Source of the DNA: Micromonospora sp. NBC_00421
Lineage (GTDB): Bacteria; Actinomycetota; Actinomycetes; Mycobacteriales; Micromonosporaceae
DNA length: 64,000 nucleotides
Assembly (NCBI RefSeq): GCF_036017915.1
Contig: NZ_CP107929.1
Coordinates: 496,001-560,000, forward strand
Direction of reading: 5' to 3'
The position numbers were made by a program, and so were the translations under genes. Each line of letters begins with the position of its first letter. The first letter of the stretch is position 1. This document shows positions 51,926-60,183 of this stretch, in pieces. The notes under the pieces were generated by a model. That model was not told the origin of the DNA. It saw only the letters and a program-made list of their open reading frames with translations, and searched no databases.

Positions 51926-53412
51926 CCGACCTGCCACCTGGTTGGGAATGGTGCACGCTCGGCGATCTGGTCACCCGCATCGAGGCCGGAAAATCGTTTA
52001 CGTGTCACCCGCGCCCCGCACGCGACAATGAGTGGGGCGTGCTCAAGGTCAGCGCGATGACCTGGGGTGAGTTCCGTGAGCAGGAGAACAAGGCAGTTCC
52101 TGAGGGTCGAGAATTCGACCCGAGGTATGAGGTTCGGCCTGGGGACATCCTCGTAAGCCGCGCGAACACGGAACAGTATGTAGGCGCTCCGGTCCTGGTC
52201 CGCAAGTGCCGTCCCCGACTTCTGCTCAGTGACAAGAGCCTGCGATTGGTGCCGTCTCCCGAGATTGATTCCGCCTGGCTGCTTCGAGTTCTTTCCTCGC
52301 CGTCGATCAGGCGTCAGATATCCGCCCGCGCCAGCGGCCAGCAGGACTCGATGCGGAACATCTCCCAACAAGCGCTCCTGTCCCTGGAACTGCCCATCCC
52401 GCCGCTCGCCGAGCAGCGCCGCATCGTCGCGGCCCTAGAAGGTTATCTGTCTAAGGTCAAGGGAGCGGATGCACTTCTTGCTTCTGCCATGTCGAAACTG
52501 ATCTGCCACCGTCAAGCAACTGCACTCGCTGCTATCCGTGGTTCACTTGTATCGGATGACTCGACTGATCTCTCCGCGAGTTTACTGGTGGAGAAGATCG
52601 CTGGGCGGGCTGGGATTCTTCCTAGTGGCGATTGGCCTGTTCCTGCGTCGTGGGCGTGGTCGACGTTGGGGGACCTGTTCGAGATCTATGTCGGCTTCAC
52701 TCCGCGTAGGTCTGATCCGACATTATGGCAGGGTGATGTGCCCTGGGTGTCGAGCGGAGAGGTTGCTTTCGGGCGAATTAAAGCCACGAGAGAGAGCATC
52801 GCTCGGCAAGCAATTGGCAATACCGCTACCAAATTGCATGCCCCAGGCACCTTACTTCTTGCCATGATCGGTGAAGGCAAGACGCGCGGTCAGGTGGCAA
52901 TCCTTGACATCGAAGCTGCCCATAACCAAAATTGTGCATCAATACGCGTATCAAATACTCCGATTCTCCCCGAGTTTGTTTACATCTTTTTGATGGCGCG
53001 ATATGATCAGACGCGGCGTGCTGCTGCGGGCGGAAATCAGCTCGCCTTGAATCGAGGCATGATCCGCGAAATCCGGATTCCAGTTCCGCCAGTTGAAATG
53101 CAGGTGCGGATCGTTGAAGTCGCGAATGAAGCATTCTCTGCAAACGATCGGTTAAGCCTGGAGTTGGAGCGCGCTGTAGAGCGATCCGCACGGCTGGTGT
53201 CGTCGCTGTTGGCGGAGGCGTTTGCGGGGCGGTTGGTACCGCAGGATCCGAACGACGAGCCGGCCGCCGGACTGCTCGCCCGGATCAGGGCCGAGCGCTC
53301 GGCCACCATCCCGAAGCAGCGGACGCGCTCCCGGCGTACCCCCAAGGAGTTGGCGGCACCGCCGACCAGGGTGACCGGCGACGACTATCAGCAGGAGACC
53401 TTGCCACTGTGA
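51922..53412 (+). CDS. hsdS: Type I restriction-modification specificity subunit HsdS
   Basis: The 496-residue DNA-recognition subunit. It has two target-recognition domains: half 1 begins LPPGWEWCTLGDLVTRIEAG, half 2 VPASWAWSTLGDLFEIYVGF near residue 225. Each is followed by a conserved helix (LPIPPLAEQRRIVAALEGYL near 150; IRIPVPPVEMQVRIVEVANE near 375) that forms the central spacer. Bases 52440-53170 have clearly lower GC than hsdR and hsdM, as expected if the recognition domain was acquired by recombination. GTG 51922 overlaps hsdR by GTGA. The recognised sequence cannot be read. Confidence 0.94.
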   Translation: MTDLPPGWEWCTLGDLVTRIEAGKSFTCHPRPARDNEWGVLKVSAMTWGEFREQENKAVPEGREFDPRYEVRPGDILVSRANTEQYVGAPVLVRKCRPRLLLSDKSLRLVPSPEIDSAWLLRVLSSPSIRRQISARASGQQDSMRNISQQALLSLELPIPPLAEQRRIVAALEGYLSKVKGADALLASAMSKLICHRQATALAAIRGSLVSDDSTDLSASLLVEKIAGRAGILPSGDWPVPASWAWSTLGDLFEIYVGFTPRRSDPTLWQGDVPWVSSGEVAFGRIKATRESIARQAIGNTATKLHAPGTLLLAMIGEGKTRGQVAILDIEAAHNQNCASIRVSNTPILPEFVYIFLMARYDQTRRAAAGGNQLALNRGMIREIRIPVPPVEMQVRIVEVANEAFSANDRLSLELERAVERSARLVSSLLAEAFAGRLVPQDPNDEPAAGLLARIRAERSATIPKQRTRSRRTPKELAAPPTRVTGDDYQQETLPL

Positions 53413-54908
53413 GCACTGTGGATTCGCGCCGTCTGGTGCAGAAGCTGTGGAACTACTGTGACGTGCTGCGCGACGACGGCGTGTCGACCATCGATTATGT
53501 GGAGCAGTTGACGTTCCTGCTGTTCCTCAAGATGGCCGACGAGCGGGCCAGGCGGACGTTCCGGCCGGAGCAGATCGTGCCCGACGAGTTGAGCTGGCAG
53601 ACCCTGCTGGACGCCGAGGGCGACGACCTGGAGGTGCAGTACCGGCACATCCTCACCGGGCTGGCCCGGGAGGGCGGCACCCTCGGCACCATCTTCCGCA
53701 AGGCGCAGAACAAGATCCAGGACCCGGCGAAGCTCAAGCGGCTGATCGTCGACCTGATCGACAAGCAGGAATGGTCGGGCACCGGGGTCGACGTCAAGGG
53801 CGACGCCTACGAGGAGTTGCTGGCCAAGGGCGCGGAGGACGCGAAATCCGGCGCGGGGCAATACTTCACCCCGCGTGCGTTGACCGTCGCGATGGTCGAC
53901 TGCATGCTGCCCACCCCCGACGACACGATCACCGACCCGGCCTGCGGCACCGGCGGGTTCCTGCTGGCCGCCTACGACCACATCCAGCGTAACCACGGCA
54001 GCACCCTCACCCCCGACCAGCGGCGACGGCTCGCGGGCGGCGCGATCTCCGGCACCGAGCTGGTCGACGGCACGGCCCGCCTGGCGGCGATGAACATGCT
54101 GCTGCACGGCATCGGCACCCCGAACGGCCCGTCGCTGATCGCCGTGCGCGACGCCCTCGGCCGGGAGCCTGACCAGCGGGTCAGCCTGGTGCTGGCCAAC
54201 CCGCCGTTCGGGCGCAGTTCGTCGATCCGGATGGTGGGGGAGGACGGCCGGTCCTCCCGCGAGGAACGCGAGATCGAGCGTGCCGACTTCTGGGCCACCA
54301 CCGCCAACAAGCAGCTCAACTTCGTCCAGCACATCGCCGCGCTGCTGGAGATCGACGGCCGGGCGGCGGTCGTCCTGCCCGACAACGTGCTGTTCGAGGG
54401 CGGCGCGGGGGAGACCATCCGCCGCCGGCTGCTCAAGCAGTACGACCTGCACACCATGCTGCGCCTGCCCACCGGCATCTTCTACGCCGGCGGCGTCAAG
54501 GCCAACGTGCTGTTCTTCGAGCGCAAGCGCGCCCGCGAGGAACCCTGGACCCAAACCCTCTGGGTGTACGACTTCCGCACCAACCAGCACTTCACCCTCA
54601 AGCAGAACCCGCTGCGCCGGGAACACCTCCAGGATTTCGTCGACTGCTACCTGCCCGGCAAGGACCGCGCCGAGCGGGTGGAGACCGAACGTTTCCGCCC
54701 CTTCTCCTACGACGAGCTGATTGCCCGCGACAAGGTGAACCTGGACATCACCTGGCTCAAGGACGCCTCCCTGGAGGACGCCGACGCGCTGCTGCCACCC
54801 GAGGTGATCGCCCAGGAGATCGTCGAGGACCTCCAGGCGGCCCTACGCGAGTTCGCCGCCATCGCCGAAGCCCTCGGCGCGACAGCCTCACGGGTCGACA
54901 CCGACTGA
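53409..54908 (+). CDS. hsdM: Type I restriction-modification methyltransferase subunit HsdM
   Basis: A 499-residue N6-adenine methyltransferase: an N-terminal helical HsdM_N domain (YVEQLTFLLFLKMADE) and the catalytic domain with SAM motif DPACGTGGFLLAAYD near residue 176 and catalytic NPPFG near 263. It protects the host DNA at the HsdS target. GTG 53409 overlaps the hsdS stop by GTGA. The gene order R-S-M is less common than M-S-R, but all three are intact. Confidence 0.95.
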   Translation: MSTVDSRRLVQKLWNYCDVLRDDGVSTIDYVEQLTFLLFLKMADERARRTFRPEQIVPDELSWQTLLDAEGDDLEVQYRHILTGLAREGGTLGTIFRKAQNKIQDPAKLKRLIVDLIDKQEWSGTGVDVKGDAYEELLAKGAEDAKSGAGQYFTPRALTVAMVDCMLPTPDDTITDPACGTGGFLLAAYDHIQRNHGSTLTPDQRRRLAGGAISGTELVDGTARLAAMNMLLHGIGTPNGPSLIAVRDALGREPDQRVSLVLANPPFGRSSSIRMVGEDGRSSREEREIERADFWATTANKQLNFVQHIAALLEIDGRAAVVLPDNVLFEGGAGETIRRRLLKQYDLHTMLRLPTGIFYAGGVKANVLFFERKRAREEPWTQTLWVYDFRTNQHFTLKQNPLRREHLQDFVDCYLPGKDRAERVETERFRPFSYDELIARDKVNLDITWLKDASLEDADALLPPEVIAQEIVEDLQAALREFAAIAEALGATASRVDTD

Positions 54909-55092
54909 GTCGTGGGGCGCACCGCTGGGGAAAAGCGCAGGCGTGCTGGTGGCCCTCCCGGTAGGGTCGCCAGCGCGTGCCGTACCGGCCGGTCGGTGCC
55001 GTGGTGCCCCGTGACCTGCCGGCCTTCCTTCCGGTCGCGCCAGCTCTCCCGTCCGATGTCGTCGTGCTCAGCAGGAGCCGGAGGTCCCCACC

Positions 55093-55428
55093 ATGGCCGC
55101 TAAGACCTACCAGGTCATCGTGCGCGGCAAGTTCGCGCCGCTCGGTGACGAGCAGCGTGCCGCGCTGCTCGCCAGGGCGGACGACCATGAGGTGTTCCAG
55201 GCGAGGTTCACCGAGGAGGGCACCGTGACCTATGAGCGGTCCCTGCTCGGGTTCACCTTCCGCTGCCTGATCCCGGCCACCGGGGAGGAGTCAGAGGCGG
55301 TGGTGATCGGTAGGGCGGAAGCGCTGGCTGCGGCCGCCGTCGCGGAACTCGGTGCCGGCCACCGTGACCTCAGGTCGGTGTCGACCGACCTCGACAACAT
55401 CAAGATCCGCCACCGCGCACACCCGTAA
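55093..55428 (+). CDS. DUF6204-like small protein
   Basis: A 111-residue protein from ATG 55093 (AAKTYQVIVRGKFAPLGDEQRAALLARADDHEVFQARFTEEG), with GGAGG before the start. The body has the pattern of DUF6204, an actinobacterial family of unknown function: TYERSLLGFTFRCLIP and AVVIGRAEALAAAAVAELGAGHRDLRS. The assignment is from memory. It is soluble with no catalytic motif evident. It follows the restriction operon by 184 bp, probably with its own promoter. Confidence 0.75.
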   Translation: MAAKTYQVIVRGKFAPLGDEQRAALLARADDHEVFQARFTEEGTVTYERSLLGFTFRCLIPATGEESEAVVIGRAEALAAAAVAELGAGHRDLRSVSTDLDNIKIRHRAHP

Positions 55429-55467
55429 CGGTCAGCCACCTCTCACAGCCGTCGCCGCGAATACCTT

Positions 55468-55508
55468 TGTGGAGAGTTGTTGTCGCCCTGGGCGCAACAA
55501 GTTTCCAC
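55468..55508. terminator. Bulged inverted repeat after DUF6204-like gene
   Basis: TGTGGA...TTGTTG (55468-55482) pairs with CAACAA...TCCACA (55495-55508) with one 3-nt internal loop, around an inner CGCCC-TG-GGCG. Possible terminator or recombination site. Confidence 0.5.
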
Positions 55509-55540
55509 AAACCTGGCCTGCTCGTGGCTCGCCCACCCGC

Positions 55541-55675
55541 AAATCGACTCTCCAGCAGATTGCCGACCGCCCGCGTGTCGCCGAGGGGCGCGTCTCGCAC
55601 ATCGAGCAAGGCAAGCTCACCGCAGACCGGATCCGGCCGATGGCATCGGCCGGCACGATCACCGCGTTGCCGTGA
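55541..55675 (+). pseudogene. Remnant of an XRE-type helix-turn-helix regulator
   Basis: The frame here reads STLQQIADRPRVAEGRVSHIEQGKLTADRIRPMASAG, the middle and end of an XRE/HigA-like helix-turn-helix. No start codon or N-terminal helix remains upstream, and the C-terminal part stops early at TGA 55675. It is a decayed regulator, perhaps of a lost toxin-antitoxin pair or mobile element. Confidence 0.6.
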
Positions 55676-55715
55676 CGTCCTCGCCCGCTATGCGGGCGTG
55701 CTCGGGTACGGTCGC

Positions 55716-55931
55716 TTACTCCGGGGTGTCGCCATCGGTGGGGCGTGGCGGCCGGTGCTTCGTGATCCACTCTTCGACGTCCTCGGCCAGCCACACCTTC
55801 ATGCCGCGTAGCTCCTGGTAGGGCCTCGGGAAGGTGGGGTGCCGGGTGAGCTGCTGGAACCGTTGCCGCGAGACACTCATCCGCTGGGCGATCTCGTAGG
55901 GACCCATCAGCAGCACCGGGTCACGACTCAT
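55716..55931 (-). CDS. AlpA/MerR-like helix-turn-helix DNA-binding protein
   Basis: A 71-residue protein from ATG 55931 (MSRDPVLLMGPYEIAQRMSV). The segment GPYEIAQRMSVSRQRFQQLTRHPTFPRPYQELRGMKVWLAEDVEEWITKH is the winged helix-turn-helix of AlpA/excisionase-like proteins. Such genes usually regulate or assist excision of phages and integrative elements; here no integrase is near. It faces the two small Cys-motif genes in the opposite direction. Confidence 0.8.
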   Translation of the reverse strand: MSRDPVLLMGPYEIAQRMSVSRQRFQQLTRHPTFPRPYQELRGMKVWLAEDVEEWITKHRPPRPTDGDTPE

Positions 55932-56010
55932 GTGGCCGACGGTAGTGGGTTGCGTACTTTCCGATCGGCTATTGCCAGCTGACTAAAGCTCCACCGGGGA
56001 CCGTGTCGGC

Positions 56011-56202
56011 ATGTCTCGACGAGTGTCCTACCACGAGTATCTGCTCGCCACCGCGATGACGTTGGCGCGGCGGCACCGGCCGGCGTGGTCGTGGCGGCGG
56101 TGGCGGTTCGTCTGCCGGTGCGGCAACGAACTGCCCTGCCGCTACCGGCACCGCATCCCGATCAACCAGCGGCACTGGCCGAGCCAGGACGGGCCGCGAT
56201 GA
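56011..56202 (+). CDS. Small basic protein with CxCG-xxxPC motif
   Basis: A 63-residue, very Arg-rich protein (MSRRVSYHEYLLATAMTLAR), with FVCRCGNELPCRYRHRIPINQ near residue 33. The CxCG-PC block resembles those of the proteins encoded at 45459 and 44662. A zinc-binding role is possible. It overlaps the next gene by ATGA. No ribosome-binding site stands out. Unknown function; common beside AlpA-like genes in related genomes by my recollection. Confidence 0.55.
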   Translation: MSRRVSYHEYLLATAMTLARRHRPAWSWRRWRFVCRCGNELPCRYRHRIPINQRHWPSQDGPR

Positions 56203-56606
56203 TCGCGCTACGAGCCGGGGTGCTCGTGTACGTGACGCGGAAGGCGAGCCCGCAGTTCGTCAAGCCGATCCTGTTCCGCCTGATCCGGGTCCGCACCGAG
56301 TGGATCACGTACGACGGGTGGGCCTGGCTCGACGGCTACCAGATCGACGCCAAGGGCGACGCGGTGGCCCGCCGGTTGATCTACGTCCAGCCGGCCGAAC
56401 TCCAGCCCCCGAGCCCACCCCGCAAACCACCCCGCCCCGCCGCCCCGCCCCCGCTTCCCGCCCCGCCCCGCCCCGCCCCGTCGGATGTCAGGCGGAGTAG
56501 ACGGCGGGAAGCCAATCGAGATACGTCGATTGACAGAAGTTTGTCCGATCGGGACACTGGCGGAAACATAACTGTGCGTGCAAGGGCCGATCGGGAGTAC
56601 AGATGA
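56199..56606 (+). CDS. Hypothetical protein, 3' end probably over-extended
   Basis: A 135-residue frame from ATG 56199. The first 75 residues look like a genuine domain: ALRAGVLVYVTRKASPQFVKPILFRLIRV and YDGWAWLDGYQIDAKGDAVARRLIYVQPAEL. After that comes a Pro-rich run and an unlikely tail (residues about 98-135) that overlaps the promoter of the next gene and its first codons. The natural end was perhaps earlier, with a frame change in the C-rich repeat near 56420-56480. The function is unknown. Confidence 0.5.
   Translation: MIALRAGVLVYVTRKASPQFVKPILFRLIRVRTEWITYDGWAWLDGYQIDAKGDAVARRLIYVQPAELQPPSPPRKPPRPAAPPPLPAPPRPAPSDVRRSRRREANRDTSIDRSLSDRDTGGNITVRARADREYR
56530..56558 (+). promoter_or_regulatory. 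Promoter of the CBM2 protein gene
   Basis: TTGACA (56530-56535), a 17-nt spacer and GACACT (56553-56558) form a vegetative-type promoter. It lies inside the tail of the preceding open frame, which is one reason to doubt that tail. Confidence 0.55.
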
Positions 56607-58087
56607 GGCTCGTACACCGTCGGTCCCTGCTCGCCGGAGCGCTCGCCGTCGCCACCCTGGTCGGTGCCGGCGGCCTCGCCACCTCGGCCTCCGCCGCCGC
56701 CGGCTGCCGGGTCACCTACACCGTCTCCAGCCAGTGGAACGGCGGCTTCGGAGCCAACGTCGCCGTCACCAACCTCGGCGACCCGCTCAACGGCTGGCAG
56801 CTCACCTGGTCGTTCACCGCCGGCCAGCAGGTCACCCAGTACTGGAACGGCACCGCCACTCAGAACGGCGGTCGGGTCACCGTCGGCAACACCACCTGGA
56901 ACGCCGCGCTCGGCACCGGGGCGAGCGCGGCGTTCGGGTTCAACGGCTCGTGGAACGGCGTCAGCAACCCGGCACCCACCGACTTCGCACTCAACGGCAC
57001 CCCCTGCACCGGCGGCACCACCACGCCCACGGCACCGACCACACCCACCCCGGGCACCCCGCCACCCACCACGCCGCCACCCACCCCGACCACGCCGCCG
57101 CCGTCGAGCACCCCGCTGCCCACCCCGAGCACCACCCCGAGCGGCGCGGAGGCGACGATCGTGCCCGACCCGTCCTGGACCTGCGGCCGGTCCGCCGGCA
57201 TCGTGCCACCGGCGCGCGGCCGGCTGGTCCTCCGCGCCACCGCCCAGCTCGGTGCGATCCGTGACGTGGGGCTCACCCAGTACGGCCACCGCCGCATCCT
57301 CGACATCAGGGGCGGCACGATCACCGGGGGCCGGATCAACGGCACCATCCTCACCGGCGGGCTGGACCTCGAACTCACCCTCGGCAACGGTGCGACCGAG
57401 CTGGAACAGGTCGCCATCCTGCGTACCAACGACGGCACCCTCATCTACCTGCGCAGCTGCGGAGTCGCGCCGGCCGGCGACTCCACCGTCCGGATCGTGC
57501 CCGACTTCGAGGCCCCGAACTCCAGCGCGTACGCCTGGTTGAACACCGGGACGTACGCCGGCACCCGGACGGTCGACACCGCGACGAACACCCTGCACCT
57601 GGCCGTGTACGACGTCTCCGGGGTGACCCCGGCCGACCCGCGCGTGCAGCTCACCGACCCGGCCGGCGTCGCCAACCAGTCGTGGGACTGCGCGACGGGC
57701 AGCGGCACCCGGGGCGCGGCGGTGTTCACCGAGACCGTCACGCTCGGTGCCAGCGTCTCGATCGGGGCCAGCAAGCGCGGCACCCGCAACATCATCCCCA
57801 TCACCGGCGGCACCGTGACCGGCCGGGTGACCGGGACCGTCCTGCCCGGCGGCGCGGACTACCAGCTCATCGGCGCGACCAGCACGCTTGACGCCCGCTA
57901 CGTGCTGTCCACGGACGACCGGGAGCTGATCCTGGTCCGCAACTGCGGGGCGTTCGGCCGGCTGGTGCCGACCTTCGAGGCCCGCGCCGCCGGCCCGTAC
58001 GCCTTCCTCAACGCCAACACCTGGCTCAGCTCCGACCCGGGTTCCGCCCAGGGCGGCGTGAGCATCACCTTCTACGAACGCCGGTGA
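56603..58087 (+). CDS. Secreted CBM2 protein with two DUF3237 domains
   Basis: A 494-residue exported protein. The signal peptide (1-32) carries HRRSLLAGALAVATLVGAGG, Sec or possibly Tat. Residues 35-133 are a family 2 carbohydrate-binding module (CRVTYTVSSQWNGGFGANVAVTN, GWQLTWSF, WNGTA, bridged by terminal Cys), which usually binds cellulose or chitin. A Pro/Thr linker (134-183) leads to two DUF3237-like barrels (about 187-333 and 345-494), each with RRILDIRGGTITGGRINGTI or TRNIIPITGGTVTGRVTGTV. No glycosidase motif is seen; DUF3237 has no known activity. Starts at ATG 56603. Confidence 0.85.
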   Translation: MRLVHRRSLLAGALAVATLVGAGGLATSASAAAGCRVTYTVSSQWNGGFGANVAVTNLGDPLNGWQLTWSFTAGQQVTQYWNGTATQNGGRVTVGNTTWNAALGTGASAAFGFNGSWNGVSNPAPTDFALNGTPCTGGTTTPTAPTTPTPGTPPPTTPPPTPTTPPPSSTPLPTPSTTPSGAEATIVPDPSWTCGRSAGIVPPARGRLVLRATAQLGAIRDVGLTQYGHRRILDIRGGTITGGRINGTILTGGLDLELTLGNGATELEQVAILRTNDGTLIYLRSCGVAPAGDSTVRIVPDFEAPNSSAYAWLNTGTYAGTRTVDTATNTLHLAVYDVSGVTPADPRVQLTDPAGVANQSWDCATGSGTRGAAVFTETVTLGASVSIGASKRGTRNIIPITGGTVTGRVTGTVLPGGADYQLIGATSTLDARYVLSTDDRELILVRNCGAFGRLVPTFEARAAGPYAFLNANTWLSSDPGSAQGGVSITFYERR

Positions 58088-58109
58088 CGCGGGGGAGTGC
58101 GCCGGCCGG

Positions 58110-59060
58110 TCAGCCGTCCAGGGCCAGCCGGGCCACCTCGTCCGCGCAGCCCCAGGCCAGGGTCACCCCGGCGCCCCCGTGGCCGTACGCGTGCACCAGC
58201 CGCTGCCCCGGGGCCGCCCCGGCCTGCACCGCCACCCTCGGCCCACCGTGCCGGGCCGGGCGCAGCCCCACCCGGGACCGCAGCACGGGGGCGTCGGCCA
58301 GCTCCGGCACCAGCGCCACGCACCGGTCCCGGATCGCCGCCGAGGTGGCCGGGTCGGGGCTGGTGTCCCACTCGCCCGGCTCGAAGGTGCCGCCGAGCAC
58401 CACGTCGTGCCGGCGCGGGTGCACGTAGGTGATGCCGGCCGGGTTCTCCTCGTCGCGTACCGAGGTGGTCAGGCCGGGGTTCGCCACCAGCACCAGCTGC
58501 CCGCGTACCGGATGCACGGCCGGGTCGTCGGCGAGCCGGCCGGCGGCCAGGCCGGTCGCGTTGACCACCGTCGGGGCGAGGGCGAACCCGTCGACGAGCC
58601 GGTCCAGCCGGCCGGTCTTGACCACCCCACCGGCCGCCGTGAACCGGTCCCGCAGCCAGCCCAGGTAGGGCGACATCTCCACCGTCGGCGCGGTGAACCG
58701 CAACTCCGCCGCGTACGGCCCGAAGCCCGGCCCGGTCGCCAGGTCACCGGTCGCCGCCGCCCACCACGGCGGGCCGGTCCACGGGCGGCGTAGCAGCATC
58801 CGGGTCGGCCGGGCCACCACCCCGGGCACCCCCGTGGTGGCCTGCCAGCTCAGCTCCGCGTGTGTCTCGACGGCCCAGCGCAGCACCCGGGGATCGGCGT
58901 CGGTGTGGCTGGGATACCAGACCGCGGCGGCCACCGCCGACACCGTGTCGTCGGGCGGGTCGGCGGTCAGCAGCGTCACCTGCGCCCCCCGCTCCCGCAG
59001 CCGCACCGCCGCCGTCGACCCGATGATCCCGCCCCCGACCACAAGCACGTCCACGTCCAT
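58110..59060 (-). CDS. D-amino-acid oxidase-like FAD oxidoreductase
   Basis: A 316-residue flavoprotein from ATG 59060 (MDVDVLVVGGGIIGSTAAVRL). The Rossmann glycine motif, VVNATGLAAGRL near residue 185, VRGQLVLV and the C-terminal HAYGHGGAGVTLAWGCADEV are those of D-amino-acid oxidase. It would oxidise D-amino acids to keto acids, ammonia and H2O2. It is divergent from a LysR regulator with a shared control region at 59159, which suggests induction by an amino acid. Confidence 0.9.
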   Translation of the reverse strand: MDVDVLVVGGGIIGSTAAVRLRERGAQVTLLTADPPDDTVSAVAAAVWYPSHTDADPRVLRWAVETHAELSWQATTGVPGVVARPTRMLLRRPWTGPPWWAAATGDLATGPGFGPYAAELRFTAPTVEMSPYLGWLRDRFTAAGGVVKTGRLDRLVDGFALAPTVVNATGLAAGRLADDPAVHPVRGQLVLVANPGLTTSVRDEENPAGITYVHPRRHDVVLGGTFEPGEWDTSPDPATSAAIRDRCVALVPELADAPVLRSRVGLRPARHGGPRVAVQAGAAPGQRLVHAYGHGGAGVTLAWGCADEVARLALDG

Positions 59061-59158
59061 CGTCGACCTCCCGTCGGCGCCGCCCGAGGTGGAGCGGCCG
59101 GACCCCGATCGTCTCCCCCGCCCGACGGTCCGGTCCAAGACAGAATCGGCAGTCGGCG

Positions 59159-59176
59159 ATAAGCCCCGCTTATGCT
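59159..59176. promoter_or_regulatory. LysR operator overlapping the lysR -10 box
   Basis: ATAAGC-CCC-GCTTAT at 59159-59173 is a perfect palindrome fitting the LysR T-N11-A rule. TATGCT at 59171-59176 is 6 nt before ATG 59183, a leaderless -10. A bound regulator would cover its own promoter and face the divergent oxidase gene. Confidence 0.65.
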
Positions 59177-59182
59177 CGTCGG

Positions 59183-60103
59183 ATGGGGGTGCCACCGCCC
59201 GACGGACCGCCCCGGCCGGACGACGTGGACCTGCGCCGGTGGCGGTACTTCGTGGTGCTCGCCGACGAGCTGCACTTCACCCGCGCCGCCGCCCGGCTGC
59301 GGATCGCCCAACCGGCGCTCAGCCAGCAGATCCGCGCCCTCGAACGGCAGCTCGGAGTGACCCTGCTGCACCGCGACAGCCACGGTTGCACGCTGACCGG
59401 GGTGGGCGCGCAGGTGGCCGGCGAAGCCCGTCGGCTGCTCGCCGAGGTGGACGCCGCCAGCACCCGGATCCGTGACCTGGTCGGTGGGCGCGGCGGCCGG
59501 CTGCGGTTGGCGTACACCAGGTCGGCCCGGGGTGGTCGGGTGGACGCGCTGGTGGCCCGGTTCCGGGCGGCCCACCCCGAGGTGGAGGTGGTCCCCGAGA
59601 CCGGCTGGACGGCACCGAACGTGACCGGGCTGCTCACCGGCCGGCTCGACGTCGCCTTCGTCCGTCCGCCGTTGCCGGAGGCGGGCCTGACCTGCCGTAC
59701 CGTCGATCGCGAGGAGCTGTTGCTGGCGGTGCCGGTCGGGCATCCGCTCGCCGCCGGGCGGGGCCGGGTGCGCCGGGCCGAGGTGGTCGGCCTGCCCGCG
59801 GTGATGTGGCCCCGCGAGAACGGCCCCGGCATGTTCGACCGCACCATCGCCCAGGTCTGGCCCGACGGCGGTTTCCACCTGGTCCGCCAGGAACCCGACG
59901 ACGAACAGTTGCTGCGCGCGGTGGCCGACGGCGACGTGGTCGCGGCCGTCCCCGCCGGCCGGGCCCGCGCCCTGAAAGTCCCGGGTGTACGCCTGCGGCG
60001 CTTCGCCGCCCCGCTGCCGACCGTCGACGTCGCCCTGGCCTGGCGTCGCGGCACCACCAACCCCGCCGTACGCCACCTCGCCGCCCTGCTCGCCACCGCC
60101 TGA
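59183..60103 (+). CDS. LysR-family transcriptional regulator
   Basis: A 306-residue regulator. The N-terminal helix-turn-helix (about residues 20-70: RRWRYFVVLADELHFTRAAARLRIAQPALSQQIRALERQLGVTLLHRD) is canonical LysR, followed by the effector domain with LLTGRLDVAFVRPPL and LPAVMWPRENGPGMF. The linker helix is present. The gene is divergent from the D-amino-acid oxidase, its likely target. ATG 59183 has a leaderless -10 box. The effector is unknown. Confidence 0.93.
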   Translation: MGVPPPDGPPRPDDVDLRRWRYFVVLADELHFTRAAARLRIAQPALSQQIRALERQLGVTLLHRDSHGCTLTGVGAQVAGEARRLLAEVDAASTRIRDLVGGRGGRLRLAYTRSARGGRVDALVARFRAAHPEVEVVPETGWTAPNVTGLLTGRLDVAFVRPPLPEAGLTCRTVDREELLLAVPVGHPLAAGRGRVRRAEVVGLPAVMWPRENGPGMFDRTIAQVWPDGGFHLVRQEPDDEQLLRAVADGDVVAAVPAGRARALKVPGVRLRRFAAPLPTVDVALAWRRGTTNPAVRHLAALLATA

Positions 60104-60115
60104 GCCGGTTCCGCC

Positions 60116-60183
60116 GTGCCGGGTGGGACTGCGTCGTGCCGGGTGGGACTGCGTCGTGCTGGGCGGGACTGCGTCGTGCCGGG
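60116..60183. repeat. 20-bp tandem repeat, about 3.4 copies
   Basis: GTGCCGGGTGGGACTGCGTC is repeated at 60116, 60136 and 60156 (two changes in the third), with a partial copy at 60176. The 240-bp gap 60104-60343 also has GTTAC-cgaggc-GTAAC (60220-60235) and TTGACG at 60242, a possible -35 of the lipase gene. Confidence 0.8.
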
